From Grifola frondosa (Eukaryota > Basidiomycota > Agaricomycetes > Polyporales > Grifolaceae): a stretch of 64,000 nt of DNA. Numbering within the stretch: position 1 is the stretch's first letter; each line of letters opens with the position of its first letter. Both the position numbers and the translations under genes were made by a program. The stretch lies in the NCBI GenBank assembly GCA_001683735.1, contig LUGG01000003.1, forward strand, positions 248,001-312,000, given 5' to 3'. Of this stretch, positions 11,111 through 21,945 are shown piece after piece. Below the pieces are notes generated by a model, which ran no database searches, was not told the origin of the DNA, and saw only the letters and a list, made by a program, of their open reading frames with translations.

Positions 11111-11840
11111 ATCGCCGATAAGATAATACTTTGTGGCGTATTTGGCGATCAGATAGGATCAGATACCAGTATAAATCCCGTAACAGCGCACTTATTCCTC
11201 ATGCGCTTGTGACCCCTGGCTTAACCGCCGAAGGGTACTACATTGATTGTATCTATTCTACAACGACACACTGCAGAAGCCAAATATGTCCGGGCAACAA
11301 AAAGGTCAGAGTAGCCGTTGAAAATGTGTGCTTCCGGACAAGTTGACATTCACGATAACTTAAAGTGATGCATCAAATTGGAAGGTCAGATACCTTATAG
11401 TCCGCAGAGCGAACGCAATGATACCAGTAAATGAGATGCGTAGCCAACGCATAGCCAACGTGATCAAGAGTCTGGTGATGATCGAGCCTCCTGCTGTCGA
11501 GCCTCCCGCTGTCCGACTCGCCATAGTGCCACGTATACGAACAGCATGCAGAATGCAGTATGAAAACTCTCCGATATGAGAGTTTTTACCGGTCAGTGCT
11601 AGCGTGCTTATGACCTTACCTATTCAGTAAGTACTCAGCACTCAGTTCTCAGTTCTTATTTCTCAGTTCTCAGGTCTATTCACCTCTAATTAAATGATCT
11701 TAGTATCTCTCAATGTAGCTCTCGACATTCCCTCGCGCTCTTGCTTCTGTTCATTCGATTGATCCCAACCGTCCTCTCAGCGATTTATCCCCCGTATCTT
11801 GCGATGGTATGCTGTTGTTTTGCCTCAAGAACGCCCATCA
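11111..11840. other. Intergenic, upstream region of protease 2
   Basis: No gene seen. A short (TTCTCAG)-type repeat occupies about 11630-11680. The last 200 bases resemble the region in front of protease 1, including GTATGCTGTTGTTTTGCCTC. Confidence 0.5.
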
Positions 11841-11846
11841 GCAGCC

Positions 11847-11854
11847 TATATGAA
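11847..11854 (+). promoter_or_regulatory. Degenerate TATA box of aspartic protease 2
   Basis: TATATGAA at the place where the paralogue has TATATAAA; 57-64 bases before the start codon. One base differs from the intact box, so expression of the two copies may differ. Confidence 0.5.
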
Positions 11855-11910
11855 CCCGGCTCTCCTCGTCATTAATCTCCAGAGCCCTGCTCGCCCACAT
11901 ACCATATACC

Positions 11911-13675
11911 ATGCACACCTGCACCGCCTTCACCCTGCTTTCCCTATGCGCGCTGTCGCTGACTGCCAAAGCCACCCCAGTCGTCGTGCGCGATTCCCCC
12001 GTGACGCTGCCGTTCGCGCGACGGATGAACTTCACGGGCTCGGCGACGCTGCTGGAGATTGACCAGGCGCGAGCAAAGGCCCTGAAGGCCCGCTCGCTGT
12101 CACACGAGATATTCGACAAGTCGGCTGTCATCGGCGTCCCGGCCACAAACCAGGTCGTGGATTATATCGTCTCAGTAAGTCTCCGATTCACTTATTTTTG
12201 TTTGAATGCCGAGTAATCTGTTTTATAGGTCGGCGTCGGGACCCCTCCCACACAATGTGTGTTGGGCTCTCCGCTTTTGTTCTTCATCGAAAATCCTAAA
12301 AGTGCGCTGCTCCAGATGATTTGTTGATTGACACAGGCAGCTCGAATACGTGGCTCGGTGCCGACAAACGTTACGTCGTAACAAGCAGTTCGCATGACAC
12401 CGGCGAAGAAGTGGTGCGCAACGTTTTCAGCTGCATTTCGACTCTGACCTGATCTTGACTCCGTTTCGGTTGCCATTTTCAGCATGTTCTCTATGGCTCG
12501 GGCTTCTTCATTGGCGAGGAATATCTAGACACTGTCACGCTCGCTAATGGCCTCGTCATTAAGAATCAGTCGATCGGCGTTGCAAACATCACGGAGGGGT
12601 TCGACGGGATAGATGGAATCTTGGGGTGAGCAGAAATGATTTTCGCATTCCCGTGCCATTAATAAACGTATGCGTATTAGCATCGGGCCACAGGACCTCA
12701 CTTGTGGTGCGTGTGTTCTTAATTTATTTTCGAGAAGGAGGACCCAGTTGTTACTCAGGAACAACTTCGGGCGGAGAATGTATCCTAACAGTAGTCGACA
12801 ACGCGTTCTCGCAAGACCTCATCCGCCAGAAGGTCGTTGGCATCTCCTTCGAGCCGACCACGTCTGTCTCCACTACAAATGGCGAGCTCGCCTTCGGCGG
12901 CACCGACTCCAGCAAGTTCACTGAGCCGCTCAATTTTGTGTAAGTATTACTTATATATTCGTAACTGTGAAGAATGGCACAGATGACGCATTGTCTTCTA
13001 AGGCCCATTACCTCTACCTCTCCTGCGAGCGAGTTCGTCGGGATCGACCAGTCCGTCACCTACGGCTCAGCAGGGACTACCATCCTCTCCGGTACTGCCG
13101 GCATCGTCGACACAGGCACCACCCTGTTGCTCCTTGCGAGCGGTACGCGTGCCACCAACCTTGATTTGTCACAGTGCTGATAGAGCCGTTGAACAGATGC
13201 TCTGGAGAGATACCGGAGAGCGACGGGGGCGGTCTTGGACAACACCACCGGTCTGCTCAAGCTCACGCCCGTGCAGTTCGCGAACCTGCAGAGCCTATTC
13301 TTCAACATCAGTGGCGTGCGTAACCTCGCGTGCCTATGCTACTGCTATTATTAAATTGACATTCTTTACTTGGCCTGTCAGGTGACTTACGAGCTCACGC
13401 CGAATGCGCAACTCTGGCCCCGCGCCGTGAGCGCCTTATTGTGCTTTTGAGCTACGTGATTCTGACTCTCACCCCGCCCACAGTTGAACGCGGTCATCGG
13501 CGGCACCGCGAACGGCGTATACCTCATCGTGGGCGACCTCGGCACAAACAGCGGCGAAGGGCTTGACTTCATCAACGGCATGGCCTTCCTCGAACGCTTC
13601 TACTTCGTTTACGACTCCGGTAGAAGGCAGGTCGGCTTTGCGACGACGAAATTCACGAATGCGACCACGAACTGA
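11911..13675 (+). CDS. Secreted aspartic protease 2 (pepsin family A1)
   Basis: Paralogue of the gene at 5904-7661. Exons: 11911-12174, 12229-12256, 12316-12413, 12483-12625, 12681-12706, 12759-12939, 13003-13142, 13197-13315, 13382-13426, 13484-13675; each has the same length as its counterpart, giving 411 residues with no frame break. Signal peptide ends SLTAKA. Catalytic motifs DTGSS (Asp103) and DTGTT (Asp283) are kept, as are YGSG and FGG. Differences are concentrated on surface stretches (for example GADKRY against GANQSY, LIRQKVV against FINEEVV), consistent with a functional duplicate under purifying selection rather than a pseudogene. Downstream, its 3' flank and the DUF6533 gene B match those of protease 1. 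Confidence 0.95.
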
Positions 13676-14089
13676 TCGCGAGTTGCTGTGGAATCAGAAT
13701 CGAACGAAATTGACTTTAAAGTGATTGTTGCGTGCTCAGATTCAACTGTGAAGCTGAGATTCGCCGTATTTGACATCTGATTTTCAGGTGGCATCGGAGG
13801 CCACATTGTTCTTGAGGAATGTATTGTCTGTCCTTCCCCGTTCCGTAGCTTGCCTGCCATCTTAAGCCACTTTCTGCCCTTCAGGATGTCGAGCGAACTC
13901 AGGTTGTATCAGCCCAGTAATAAATACACGATCGAGAACCTTTCGTAGTCGCCCGCAGAAACTATAGCAGCATACACATCTTTGAGGATGCATGCTGAGG
14001 CCCGCTCCGCTGTATAATTTATGGTACCAATCAGATCTTCCTCCGCATTCCAGCCTTGCATTACGTCTATTCTCTATGCGGAGCTGACA

Positions 14090-15843
14090 TCAGCATTGTG
14101 CATAGACGAGGAGGCAACAGCGCACGTACCACATGGATACTGCGCTTCGAGAGTTCGTCCTTACGCCGGAAGAACCGGCTTCCGCTTCAGATGATCTGTG
14201 CTCGGACATCTCAGCTGACCACGTATTCACACTAGTATTGCCTGGGGCAGCACCGCTGGGTCTGGGATCGTCGTCGTCGTCGGCATGCCCCTCCTCAACA
14301 GAGTGACTGGTGTCTAGTGCAGAGGACGAGAATTCGTGGTCGAGGGGCGCACCAAGTGGGTCGACAAATGAAGCGAATCTGACAGAGAGATCCTGTGAGA
14401 GAACACTAGTTGCATCTGAGCTGCTGCTTCCGGGTGATTCGAGCTTGCGGAGGTTGAAAACGAAGCGTGCGGTAAGGATCGCAGTCATCCTGTGATAAAT
14501 ATGGCAGCATGAATAAACATCAACCACAACGAGAGAGAAATGCCTACGGGTCGATGAAGCAGGTATCGACAGCAAGGAATGTCTAGTTGAGATTCATACA
14601 TTTGCGTAAAAGACGAATCTGTAGGAAATCTACGTACTTGTGTCGCCGATGAGATAATACTCGCAACGTTCATCAATGACAGCATACTGTAAAGTCTCTT
14701 GTGGTGAGATGACATTGGTATCAACGCCATTCGCATCAATAACTCACACGAAATATAGCGTGCCTTTTCGGAACATCAGCGTTGTATATACAGTAAGGAC
14801 TAGAGGATGAAACTGACCGTCCCGTAAGAGCAGATATTGCAACGATGTCTGAATATCAGCCTCTCTGATAAGACGCATTATATGGTATGTTTGTGACATA
14901 GTCACTGCGAGGACAAGGATGTCGGAAATAATGGTAGCGGAACGGGCCACGAAATTGACTGAGAATTGCATATAAGCAGACAATGCTCCCATCGAGATGA
15001 AAGAAGGACGCACATCTACGTGTGAAAATAATATTCAGTGGGAGAGTTGTAATGACGCCATTGAAACCAAACGCACATTTCGTTGACCTCCGGTGTAATC
15101 ATGCTGCTGCTAACTGCTTGACAGTCGACGGGAGGCGGTGCTTCAACTGGTACAGTTTGTACATAGGTAAACTTTGAATGCGACATCATTCACTACTCTA
15201 TCTCGTTTCGAAAGACAGTACTCACGAGATCAAGGCCGAAGGGGATTAGGGATAAGGCGAATATCAACGAGGCCGCTTTCCATCGACGTCCTGACAGAAC
15301 GTATGCCCGCAGACTTGAGAATGCTTGAAGTATGATCCAGGCAAGGTCAGGAGCATAAATATTGCATGGCCAACTCAGCACGCACCGGCCCAAAGTAGAG
15401 GCTTGAGTAAGTCAAAGATCGCTATCGACCAGCCTATTGCGGAACAACCCTTGGGATGGTGAGTAAGGGAAGACAAAGACAGGTTGAACGATGCACTTTG
15501 TTTGTTAGAGGATAACCGGTGATGAAGTAGAATATATTCTCCAACAGGACAATATACCTTGCAAACAAAAAGACGAGGGTAGCCGCGGAAAACGGACGTT
15601 TCCAGACCAGTTCATATTCACGGTCAAAAGTGATCAAATACTCAAACACAATAAGACCTGAAAGAAAATGAGTGTGTATGGCATGAATGTTTGACGAGGT
15701 TACCACTAACTAGTGGATGATACAGAACAGCAGGTATAGATAAAGCTAAATGATTGTTCAATCAACAACTGGAGAGGTGATTGCAGTTAATTGACTACCA
15801 CTCACTCTTGGTAAGCGTATTCGGCATCAACGGTAGACGACAT
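14090..15843 (-). CDS. DUF6533 seven-transmembrane protein B
   Basis: Basidiomycete-specific multi-helix membrane protein of unknown function. Starts at 15843 with MSSTVDAEYAYQE; then a helix segment ending in GLIVFEYLITFDREYELVWK (the DUF6533 signature TFDRE...W), a helix FSAATLVFLFARYIVLLENI, GCSAIGWSIAIFDLL, a helix AASLIFALSLIPFGLDL, the segment SVNFVARSATIISDILVLAV with LLLRDG, and finally MTAILTARFVFNLRKLES plus a hydrophilic tail with SVRFASFVDPLGAPLDHEF. Eight or so short introns separate these. The tail pattern FVDPLG...LDHEF is shared with gene C. Exact exon ends are approximate. Second-unit member of the duplicated segment; may act as a receptor-like protein, but that is only inferred from helix number. 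Confidence 0.8.
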
Positions 15844-16437
15844 TGTAGTGCCGGGTGAACACAGAGACTTAGGGAGTAAACTCTACACTTTTATCCTCAT
15901 TCGAGAACAGCGTCGTCTGACACAGCCATCGCCGAGCCTTGGGTATTTTAGATGTGCCAAGTTGCGACAGTCCATTTTGTGACATGGTGAATCAGGTCAC
16001 CATCGCAGCTGTGAAACGAACATGAATCAGATGCATCATGAGAAGACGGAAACGTAAGTTTGATACAATGAGACGCTAGACAACAAAGTTACATTTACTT
16101 GAGTTAGCGATACGTCAAGTACCTGATGAAAATAACACGAAGACTTAGCAACATTTAGTAGAGGATAGCGATAGCGGTCCCACGGCGGCGTCGTCGATAG
16201 TAACACTGCGGAGGAATGCGAGTACCCATTACTATGACAATAGCTGAGTGAACATAGTGTGTGTATATAAAAAGTATCAGTTCTGAGACTCTACGAACAC
16301 TTTGTTGCTGACCTTAAAGATCGACCTTAAAGCTAGGTTGTTGCTGTTGAAACACTGAACATTGACGGCCGAATTTGATCACTCATATCCGAACTTCAAA
16401 TTCAACTATGGCTCGAACATTCCAACCACATCGTATC
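15844..16437. other. Upstream region of DUF6533 gene B
   Basis: No gene. Contains TATATAAAA at about 16263 (+). The stretch around 16345-16430 recurs at 8860-8930, upstream of truncated copy A. Confidence 0.5.
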
Positions 16438-16640
16438 TTGAGTTGCTTTAGAATCAGAATCAAACAAATGGATTTTTTGCATAATTATGCATTGAAGTAT
16501 AATCCCACTATATGGCTGAAAATTCTACTTGATATCCGATATCCAGTCGGAGATGTACCATGGAGATCATATTGTGTCTGAGGAATGTATGATTGTCTGT
16601 CCACCTATGTTCTGTTTCGTCCCCTGCCATCTATCTCACA
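16438..16640 (+). pseudogene. 3' UTR scar of a lost third aspartic protease
   Basis: GAGTTGCTTTAGAATCAGAA here matches the sequence just after the stop codons of protease 1 (7667 onward) and protease 2 (13679 onward), and similarity continues through GAGGAATGTATGATTGTCTG to TTCTGTTTCGTCCCCTGCC. No protease coding exons precede it. It sits directly before the 3' end of DUF6533 gene C, exactly where a protease lies in the other two units, so a third protease was deleted here. Confidence 0.65.
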
Positions 16641-16893
16641 CGAGAATGTAATATCTGGGCCTCAGAGTCAGGTCATGGAGCGCTCTCAGATTTGAATTAT
16701 TTGTACCCGGTCCAGTCCAGCAGCGAAATTCATAGTTAAGGATGTTCCGTGGCCATCTGCAGCAGATCGGATAATAGCACAAATATACATGAGCATCCAC
16801 TCAGAGGTCCGATCCACTGAATATATAAAAATGTCCATCTCACCGAGAGCGTTTACATCCGCGTACGCAAGCGTCGTACCATATATCTCTCTT

Positions 16894-18553
16894 CTATGGA
16901 CGACTCGATCGTATTAGCATGCATTGTACATAAATGAGGAACTGACGTTGTACGAACCATATCGCTGTCGCACCGGATGGACCGGCCCCTTCTTCAGACG
17001 ATCTGCGAGTGGTCGTCTGTTTCAACGAAATATCCTCGCTGTGTCCTGGGGCTTCGCCGATGCTTAGCTCCTCATCGAAAGAGTGACGGGAGTCCAACGC
17101 GGAGGATGGGAATTCATGGTCGAGGGCCATGCCCAGCGGGTCGACAAACGAAGCGAATCTGACCGAGGAGGCTCGGCTTGCATCTGGGCCGATGTTCCCA
17201 GATGATTCGACCTCACGGAGATTCAGGATGAACCGCGAGACGAGGATGGCAGTCATGCTGTGTGAATATGGCATTGTAGTATGACTCGAATAATAGGGTA
17301 AAGGTACTGACGAGTCGACGAAGAAAGAGTCGAAATAGAGGAATCCCTAGTGGATATTAATGAATTTCTATATGAGCGGAGAAGGTGAGGAATGGAAGCA
17401 CACACCTGTGTTGACGATGAGATAATGCTCAAAAGGTTCATGATCAACAGGACACTGCGAAATTCGTCATAAATAAACTACCACTAAATCTTTCCAATAA
17501 CTTACACGAAGTATATTGTACCTAGCACCGAACCGATCAATATTTCATGAAGACAGACATTAGTGAGAAGGCTTACCGTCGCGCAGAAGCAAATAACCGA
17601 ACGACGTGTGAAGGGCAAAGTCAGCCTCTCTAAAAAGCCGCCTGATGTTATATGTTTTCGATACGGTCACTGCGATAACAAGGATGTCGGCGCAAATTGT
17701 AGCCGAACGGGATACCAAAATTGCTGGAAATAGCATGAGGATAAAAAATAACAATCTGGCAGGAACACACACAGCTATATGCAAATTCGGGCTCAGTAGA
17801 TGGCGCAGAGGGAAATTAGTGAAAATGACGGACATTTCGTTAACCCCAACTGAAAGTAGACCAGTGCGCAACGTTTCACAATTGAGCGGAGGTGGTGCAT
17901 CCTTGGGCGTGGCGTGTACATAATGAAACTACAAGGAATCCTTCAATCTTAATTCAATCTCTCTTTCAGCAATGGCACTCACGATATCAATGTCAAAGGG
18001 AATTAGTGATGAGATGAGTACCAATGATGCCATCCTCCATTGACGACCGGACAGCGCATATGCTCGCAGACTTAAGAATGCTTAAAATTAGATCCCGCGG
18101 AATATTAGAAGTATAAATTCTGCACGGTCAACCGGACTCACCAGCCCAAAAAAGGGGGTTGAATAAAGAGAGGACGTCAATCAACCAACCTAATGCAGAA
18201 CAACCCTTGTAATGGTGAGTGAACGAACGAGAAAATTTATAAATAAGTAATAAACCTGATCCGTCAGAGAGAATAAAGCTGAAACGCTGAGCAAATCCTC
18301 CAGCAGCACAACATATCTTGCAAATAGAAAGACCAGCGTAGCCGCGGAGAATCGATGTTTCCAGACCAGCTGGTATTCACGGTCGAATGTAATCACATAT
18401 TCAAATGCGAGAAGACCTGCAAGGGATTAAACGACACAATATGAGAAACACTGAAAGTCACTTACAAGTAGATGATATGAGACAAGAGGTATCGGCGAAG
18501 GTGAGCGCCTGCTGGATTAAAGGCTCCGGGATGACTGGGAGGACTGAGGACAT
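16894..18553 (-). CDS. DUF6533 seven-transmembrane protein C
   Basis: Paralogue of the gene at 14090-15843. Start at 18553 gives MSSVLPVIPEPLIQQALTFA, unlike gene B; then FEYVITFDREYQLVWKHRF, FSAATLVFLFARYVVLLEDL, later LVSRSATICADILVIAVTVS with FGYLLLRDG, and the last helix MTAILVSRFILNLREVES followed by SVRFASFVDPLGMALDHEF and a serine-rich acidic tail. Multiple short introns; exon ends approximate. The conserved core and divergent N-terminus suggest a working family member. Third-unit member of the duplicated segment, next to the uniporter pseudogene. Confidence 0.8.
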
Positions 18554-19134
18554 TGCGTGGGGTGGACGGAGGCTTGTGGAAATCGGAGGTGCAGAGCTCG
18601 TATGTATATATGCTGGATGAAATCTTCCAACATCGCTGATGATCAACTGCTTGACAGAGTTCTCATTCTCACCCATGCATAATCCATGGGAACCACTCTC
18701 ACCAGCGGGAAAACGATATGGACTTCGAAGGTCTACACTACCGTCAACTTCTTGAACACGTTTCGACCTGGAGGTAGCAAGTCAGAATAAACGAGCACTC
18801 GACTGCTTCACGTTTACTCTGCGGCAGCTTGAACACCGTTCCACCACCCTTTCAAAATTCCCATTCAGAGCATCCCGCCGATCATCCTCTCTCAAGTAAT
18901 TTTGGATGGGATTGTCCCTGGGACAAAACGACCTAAACGTGCAACGCACAGGTTTGAACAAGTTCAGAAGTTCAGAAGTTCAACTTCGGACTGACTAACA
19001 GTCCGTGAAGCCGGAAACTACTGGCGCCCAACGGTACAGGAAGCAAGCTTGTTTCCGCCGGTAATGCCACTAAAATGATCTGTCAATGACTGCAAAGACA
19101 CAACGACATGCGGAGTGGGAGCAACAGTAGTTCC
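18554..19134. other. Intergenic between DUF6533 C and uniporter pseudogene
   Basis: No gene seen. It should contain the promoter of DUF6533 C; the uniporter presequence exon expected here is not recognisable, so the 5' end of the uniporter copy is lost or very decayed. Confidence 0.45.
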
Positions 19135-19660
19135 GCATTGACGTGCCGGACTTCGTAGACCGCACATGCTCCCTGCGCGGCCGCTTGTGCGCGATGGACG
19201 AGGAGCTTGCGCAGACGAACGTGCTGAAGTGCACATATAAGCGCGAGGTGCACCGCAGCGCGCGCAGAATGCTAGGCGGCTTGGCGATGCTCCTGGCATA
19301 CTGGGGGACCAGAGTCGCATGCCTCACGTTCTAGGACTTTGGCTGGTGCATTGCGAATCGTTCACCGTAGTGGTGGTATGGATGACATGGGGCCGCTCAT
19401 GTACCTATCTCGACCGTCATACTCGGCTACCTCTGGTGAGCCGGCCTCGCGGAACCGCGGCCTGAGGACTTGTCTTGTTGAATAGGTTTTTATCCCGAGG
19501 ACGAGAGGCGTCTTACGCCTCCGTGCCGCACCATTCCATCTCCATAAGGAGTGTGGGTTCGATATACAGTGTTGGATGGACATCGTGAGCAACAGGGAGT
19601 ACGCCGGGAGATCGGCAGGATCGCGGAGGAGTATGATGAGATGGCTGGAGGGATCAGCAG
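19135..19660 (+). pseudogene. Mitochondrial calcium uniporter pseudogene
   Basis: Second copy of the uniporter at 9025-10436. RVDVPDFVDRTCSLRGRL-like coiled-coil region, then MLGGLAMLLAYWGTRVACLT and a stop codon inside the LTFWDFGW motif. The selectivity motif has become WDDMGPLMYLS: the Glu of the DIME-type motif is Gly. SYASV, HHSISI and a further broken tail follow. Multiple stops and a lost key residue make this a true pseudogene, unlike copy 1, which has only isolated frame breaks. Confidence 0.85.
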
Positions 19661-20047
19661 CGGGAGTGGTATACTTCTCAGCCTCTTGCAGCGTGTCCTG
19701 CACTGTCTGCTCCATGATACCTCACTGAAAGTCTGCAGCACGACGCTGGGCTGGTACGAAGTCGAGCAGCAGTGGCACAGAGTGGCACCCACCAATTGAA
19801 AAAGCGAGTTCAACAACGTATGGCTTCGATGTATCTGAAAATACCCTACCTCTGAAAAGAATGAAGGCCAGCTTGTCCATACAGTCGGCCAAATTGTGTT
19901 GCGCATGCCACCGCTAATTAAGTCCACATCGCTCGGTTTGTTCGATGTACGCACTCAGCAGCCCGATTCGTCCACGAAACAACCTATAATTCGATCACCT
20001 ACAGAGATGCTGAAAAAATGCGGGAACAAATGAGGATCGACATGCGC

Positions 20048-20560
20048 TCATGCATAGCACTGCTCCGCATATAATTTACTGCCAAAAATTGAGCGCTGAA
20101 TTTGCTGAGCCTTCACATCGCGCCGATCTTCTATGGACTGGATCAGTATAAGCTGCACGTTGATGGGGAAACGGCGATGCACGCACCGGTACCACATGGA
20201 TATCGCGCCCCACGCAGATATCGCGTCCCAATCACCACCCAGCGGGTTCATGAAATCGACGTAGGTCATCTCGTCCAGCGTAATGTCCCCACTGTCTTGC
20301 GCGATCCAGAGCAGCTCGTCACATCTTACTGGAGACATGATAGAACTGGTATTTCGAAGCCGGCATGCGATGCTCAAGTAAGGAAGGAGAACGAGAAAGA
20401 CACCGATATCATCGGAAGAAGCTGTCGACTGCACGGTCGGAGCGGAACTGCATTTGATACTGAGGGAAGCACTGCATTTGATACCGAGGAGGACTCCAGG
20501 TTTAACCGGAAGCATGCCATAGGCCGCAGAAGATATTCATGAGATGATCAAAGAGCCTGG
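20048..20560 (-). pseudogene. DUF6533 3'-end relic E
   Basis: Minus-strand reading contains SGDITLDEMTYVDFMNPLG and MWYRCVHRRFPINVQ, which line up with the tail of relic D (NEDVVLNEATVRFEGYMNP) and with MWYVRCCLLVYAQ of gene B. The DNA between 20060 and 20170 also matches 10640-10745. Only the 3' end is present. It follows the uniporter pseudogene as relic D follows uniporter 1. Confidence 0.5.
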
Positions 20561-20996
20561 GGAACTGTTCGACTGGCACCAAATGAGTGATATCGCAATA
20601 GCCCCTTGACGAACATACAGAGCACTGCGCATAGCCTCCGCTCTTCACACGTCTGTTACGGCCAGCACCTCACTTGCGGCGTAGACAGTGGCACAACGCG
20701 ATGAGGCATGCTGACATCCTAGGCATTCATACGTGGCCCGCACAGAGATACAGTAGACTCTCACAGGAAAGGAACACCGCTGCAAAAGTCGCCGAGAACC
20801 AAGCCGACCGCGTGAAACAGAGCCAGTGCACCCGAAAGCACCGTACCATCTTTAAATTCTGGTATAAGCATACTTCGCTCTTGCGCATTAGAAGTTGTTA
20901 GAAGTTCCAGCCCGGGTCGAATCGCCTATATCGCCGCGGAGTCAAAAGAGGCGCAACAACATTCATATATATTTATCATTTGTCGTACCGGAGCAT
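20561..20996. other. Intergenic, end of duplicated region
   Basis: No gene or repeat recognised between DUF6533 relic E and the tRNA-Gln. Confidence 0.4.
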
Positions 20997-21078
20997 GGCG
21001 CTATAGTGTAGTGGTTATCACTTGGGATTCTGATCTTCGGATGTTCCCAAAACCCAGGTTCGAGCCCTGGTAGCGCCT
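20997..21078 (+). tRNA. tRNA-Gln(CTG) with intron
   Basis: Acceptor GGCGCTA pairs with TAGCGCC, discriminator T. Box A region TATAGTGTAGTGGTTATCAC is typical of fungal tRNA-Gln. Anticodon stem TGGGA/TCCCA, loop TT-CTG-A, an intron of about 10 nt, then T; T arm CAGGT-TCGAGCC-type with matching 3' strand. Anticodon CTG at 21030-21032. A T6 run at about 21100 serves as Pol III terminator. Confidence 0.9.
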
Positions 21079-21322
21079 TGAAGATTTAGTGTAGCTGGTC
21101 TTTTTTCATTTTCTCGTCTCGGGTTCTGGCGTTGACAATACTGTGGTCTGGGGCGACGCGTCAATCGGTTGTATATGTACACGCAGATAGCCATTGCCAC
21201 TCAACCGCCCACACTCCAATATCAATAATAACGAAAAATACGCGAATATATATGCACAACGCGAGAACAGATCCCCTTCTGCAAACCTCGAACATCCTAG
21301 CAGAAGGGTTACTTACCTCGAA

Positions 21323-21419
21323 TGTCCGTTGGCTGGATCGAACAGCCGACCTCATCATCGATGCGAATTCAGCCTAGCCTATTATACGAGTGATGCGCAC
21401 TACCACTGTGCTAACGGCG
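21323..21419 (-). tRNA. tRNA-Thr(CGT)-like, degenerate acceptor
   Basis: On the minus strand the D arm, the anticodon stem CATCA/TGATG, the loop CT-CGT-AT with an intron of about 26 nt, and the T arm GGCTG-TTCGATC-CAGCC match the gene at 4239-4337. The acceptor keeps only five pairs (CCGTT/AACGG); the first two positions mismatch and one base is missing before the D arm. No T run was noticed just downstream. Probably a pseudogene or a divergent second copy. Confidence 0.6.
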
Positions 21420-21945
21420 GCTGGCATGTACGCGTCCACGACCCACACCCCACGCCGCATTCTCATGTTCCGCAACCTCTTCATCAACCTAACACCATTA
21501 TGGATGAACAGATTCTCCGCGTGCTGGGCGCGGCGCAATCCCAGATCGAGCAGCCCGTGCATTGCGCTGCATCGACAAGTACTAGCGGTGCTACGAGGGC
21601 CTGCGAGGATGGCATGATTTTGCAAGGAGCGAGTACTGAGTGGTGAGAGTCGGCAACTTTGGAGAGAGCCGGGAGGGCGCATTCATCGATCGTCGACGGT
21701 GGCGGAAGTGATCGGCGATCGTCAGCGCGGATGCGCCGGTATGCCCAAATGTAGACATTCTCACGCTGCATCGAGACCGGAGACAATGAGACTTTGAACA
21801 GACAGGCTCGCGATGAATCAGACGCCGTCCTGTCCCTGCCAACTTTGAGCCTACTCGCCCGCCTCGCCTTCACCTTCGCTGACAACCCACGCCTCGTCGA
21901 CTCCGCCCTTCTCTTGTGCGACTCGACGCTGCTGCCCCGCCCGCC
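21420..21945. other. 5' region of the Zn2Cys6 factor gene
   Basis: No separate gene recognised; short ORFs only. Likely promoter and 5' UTR. Confidence 0.4.
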
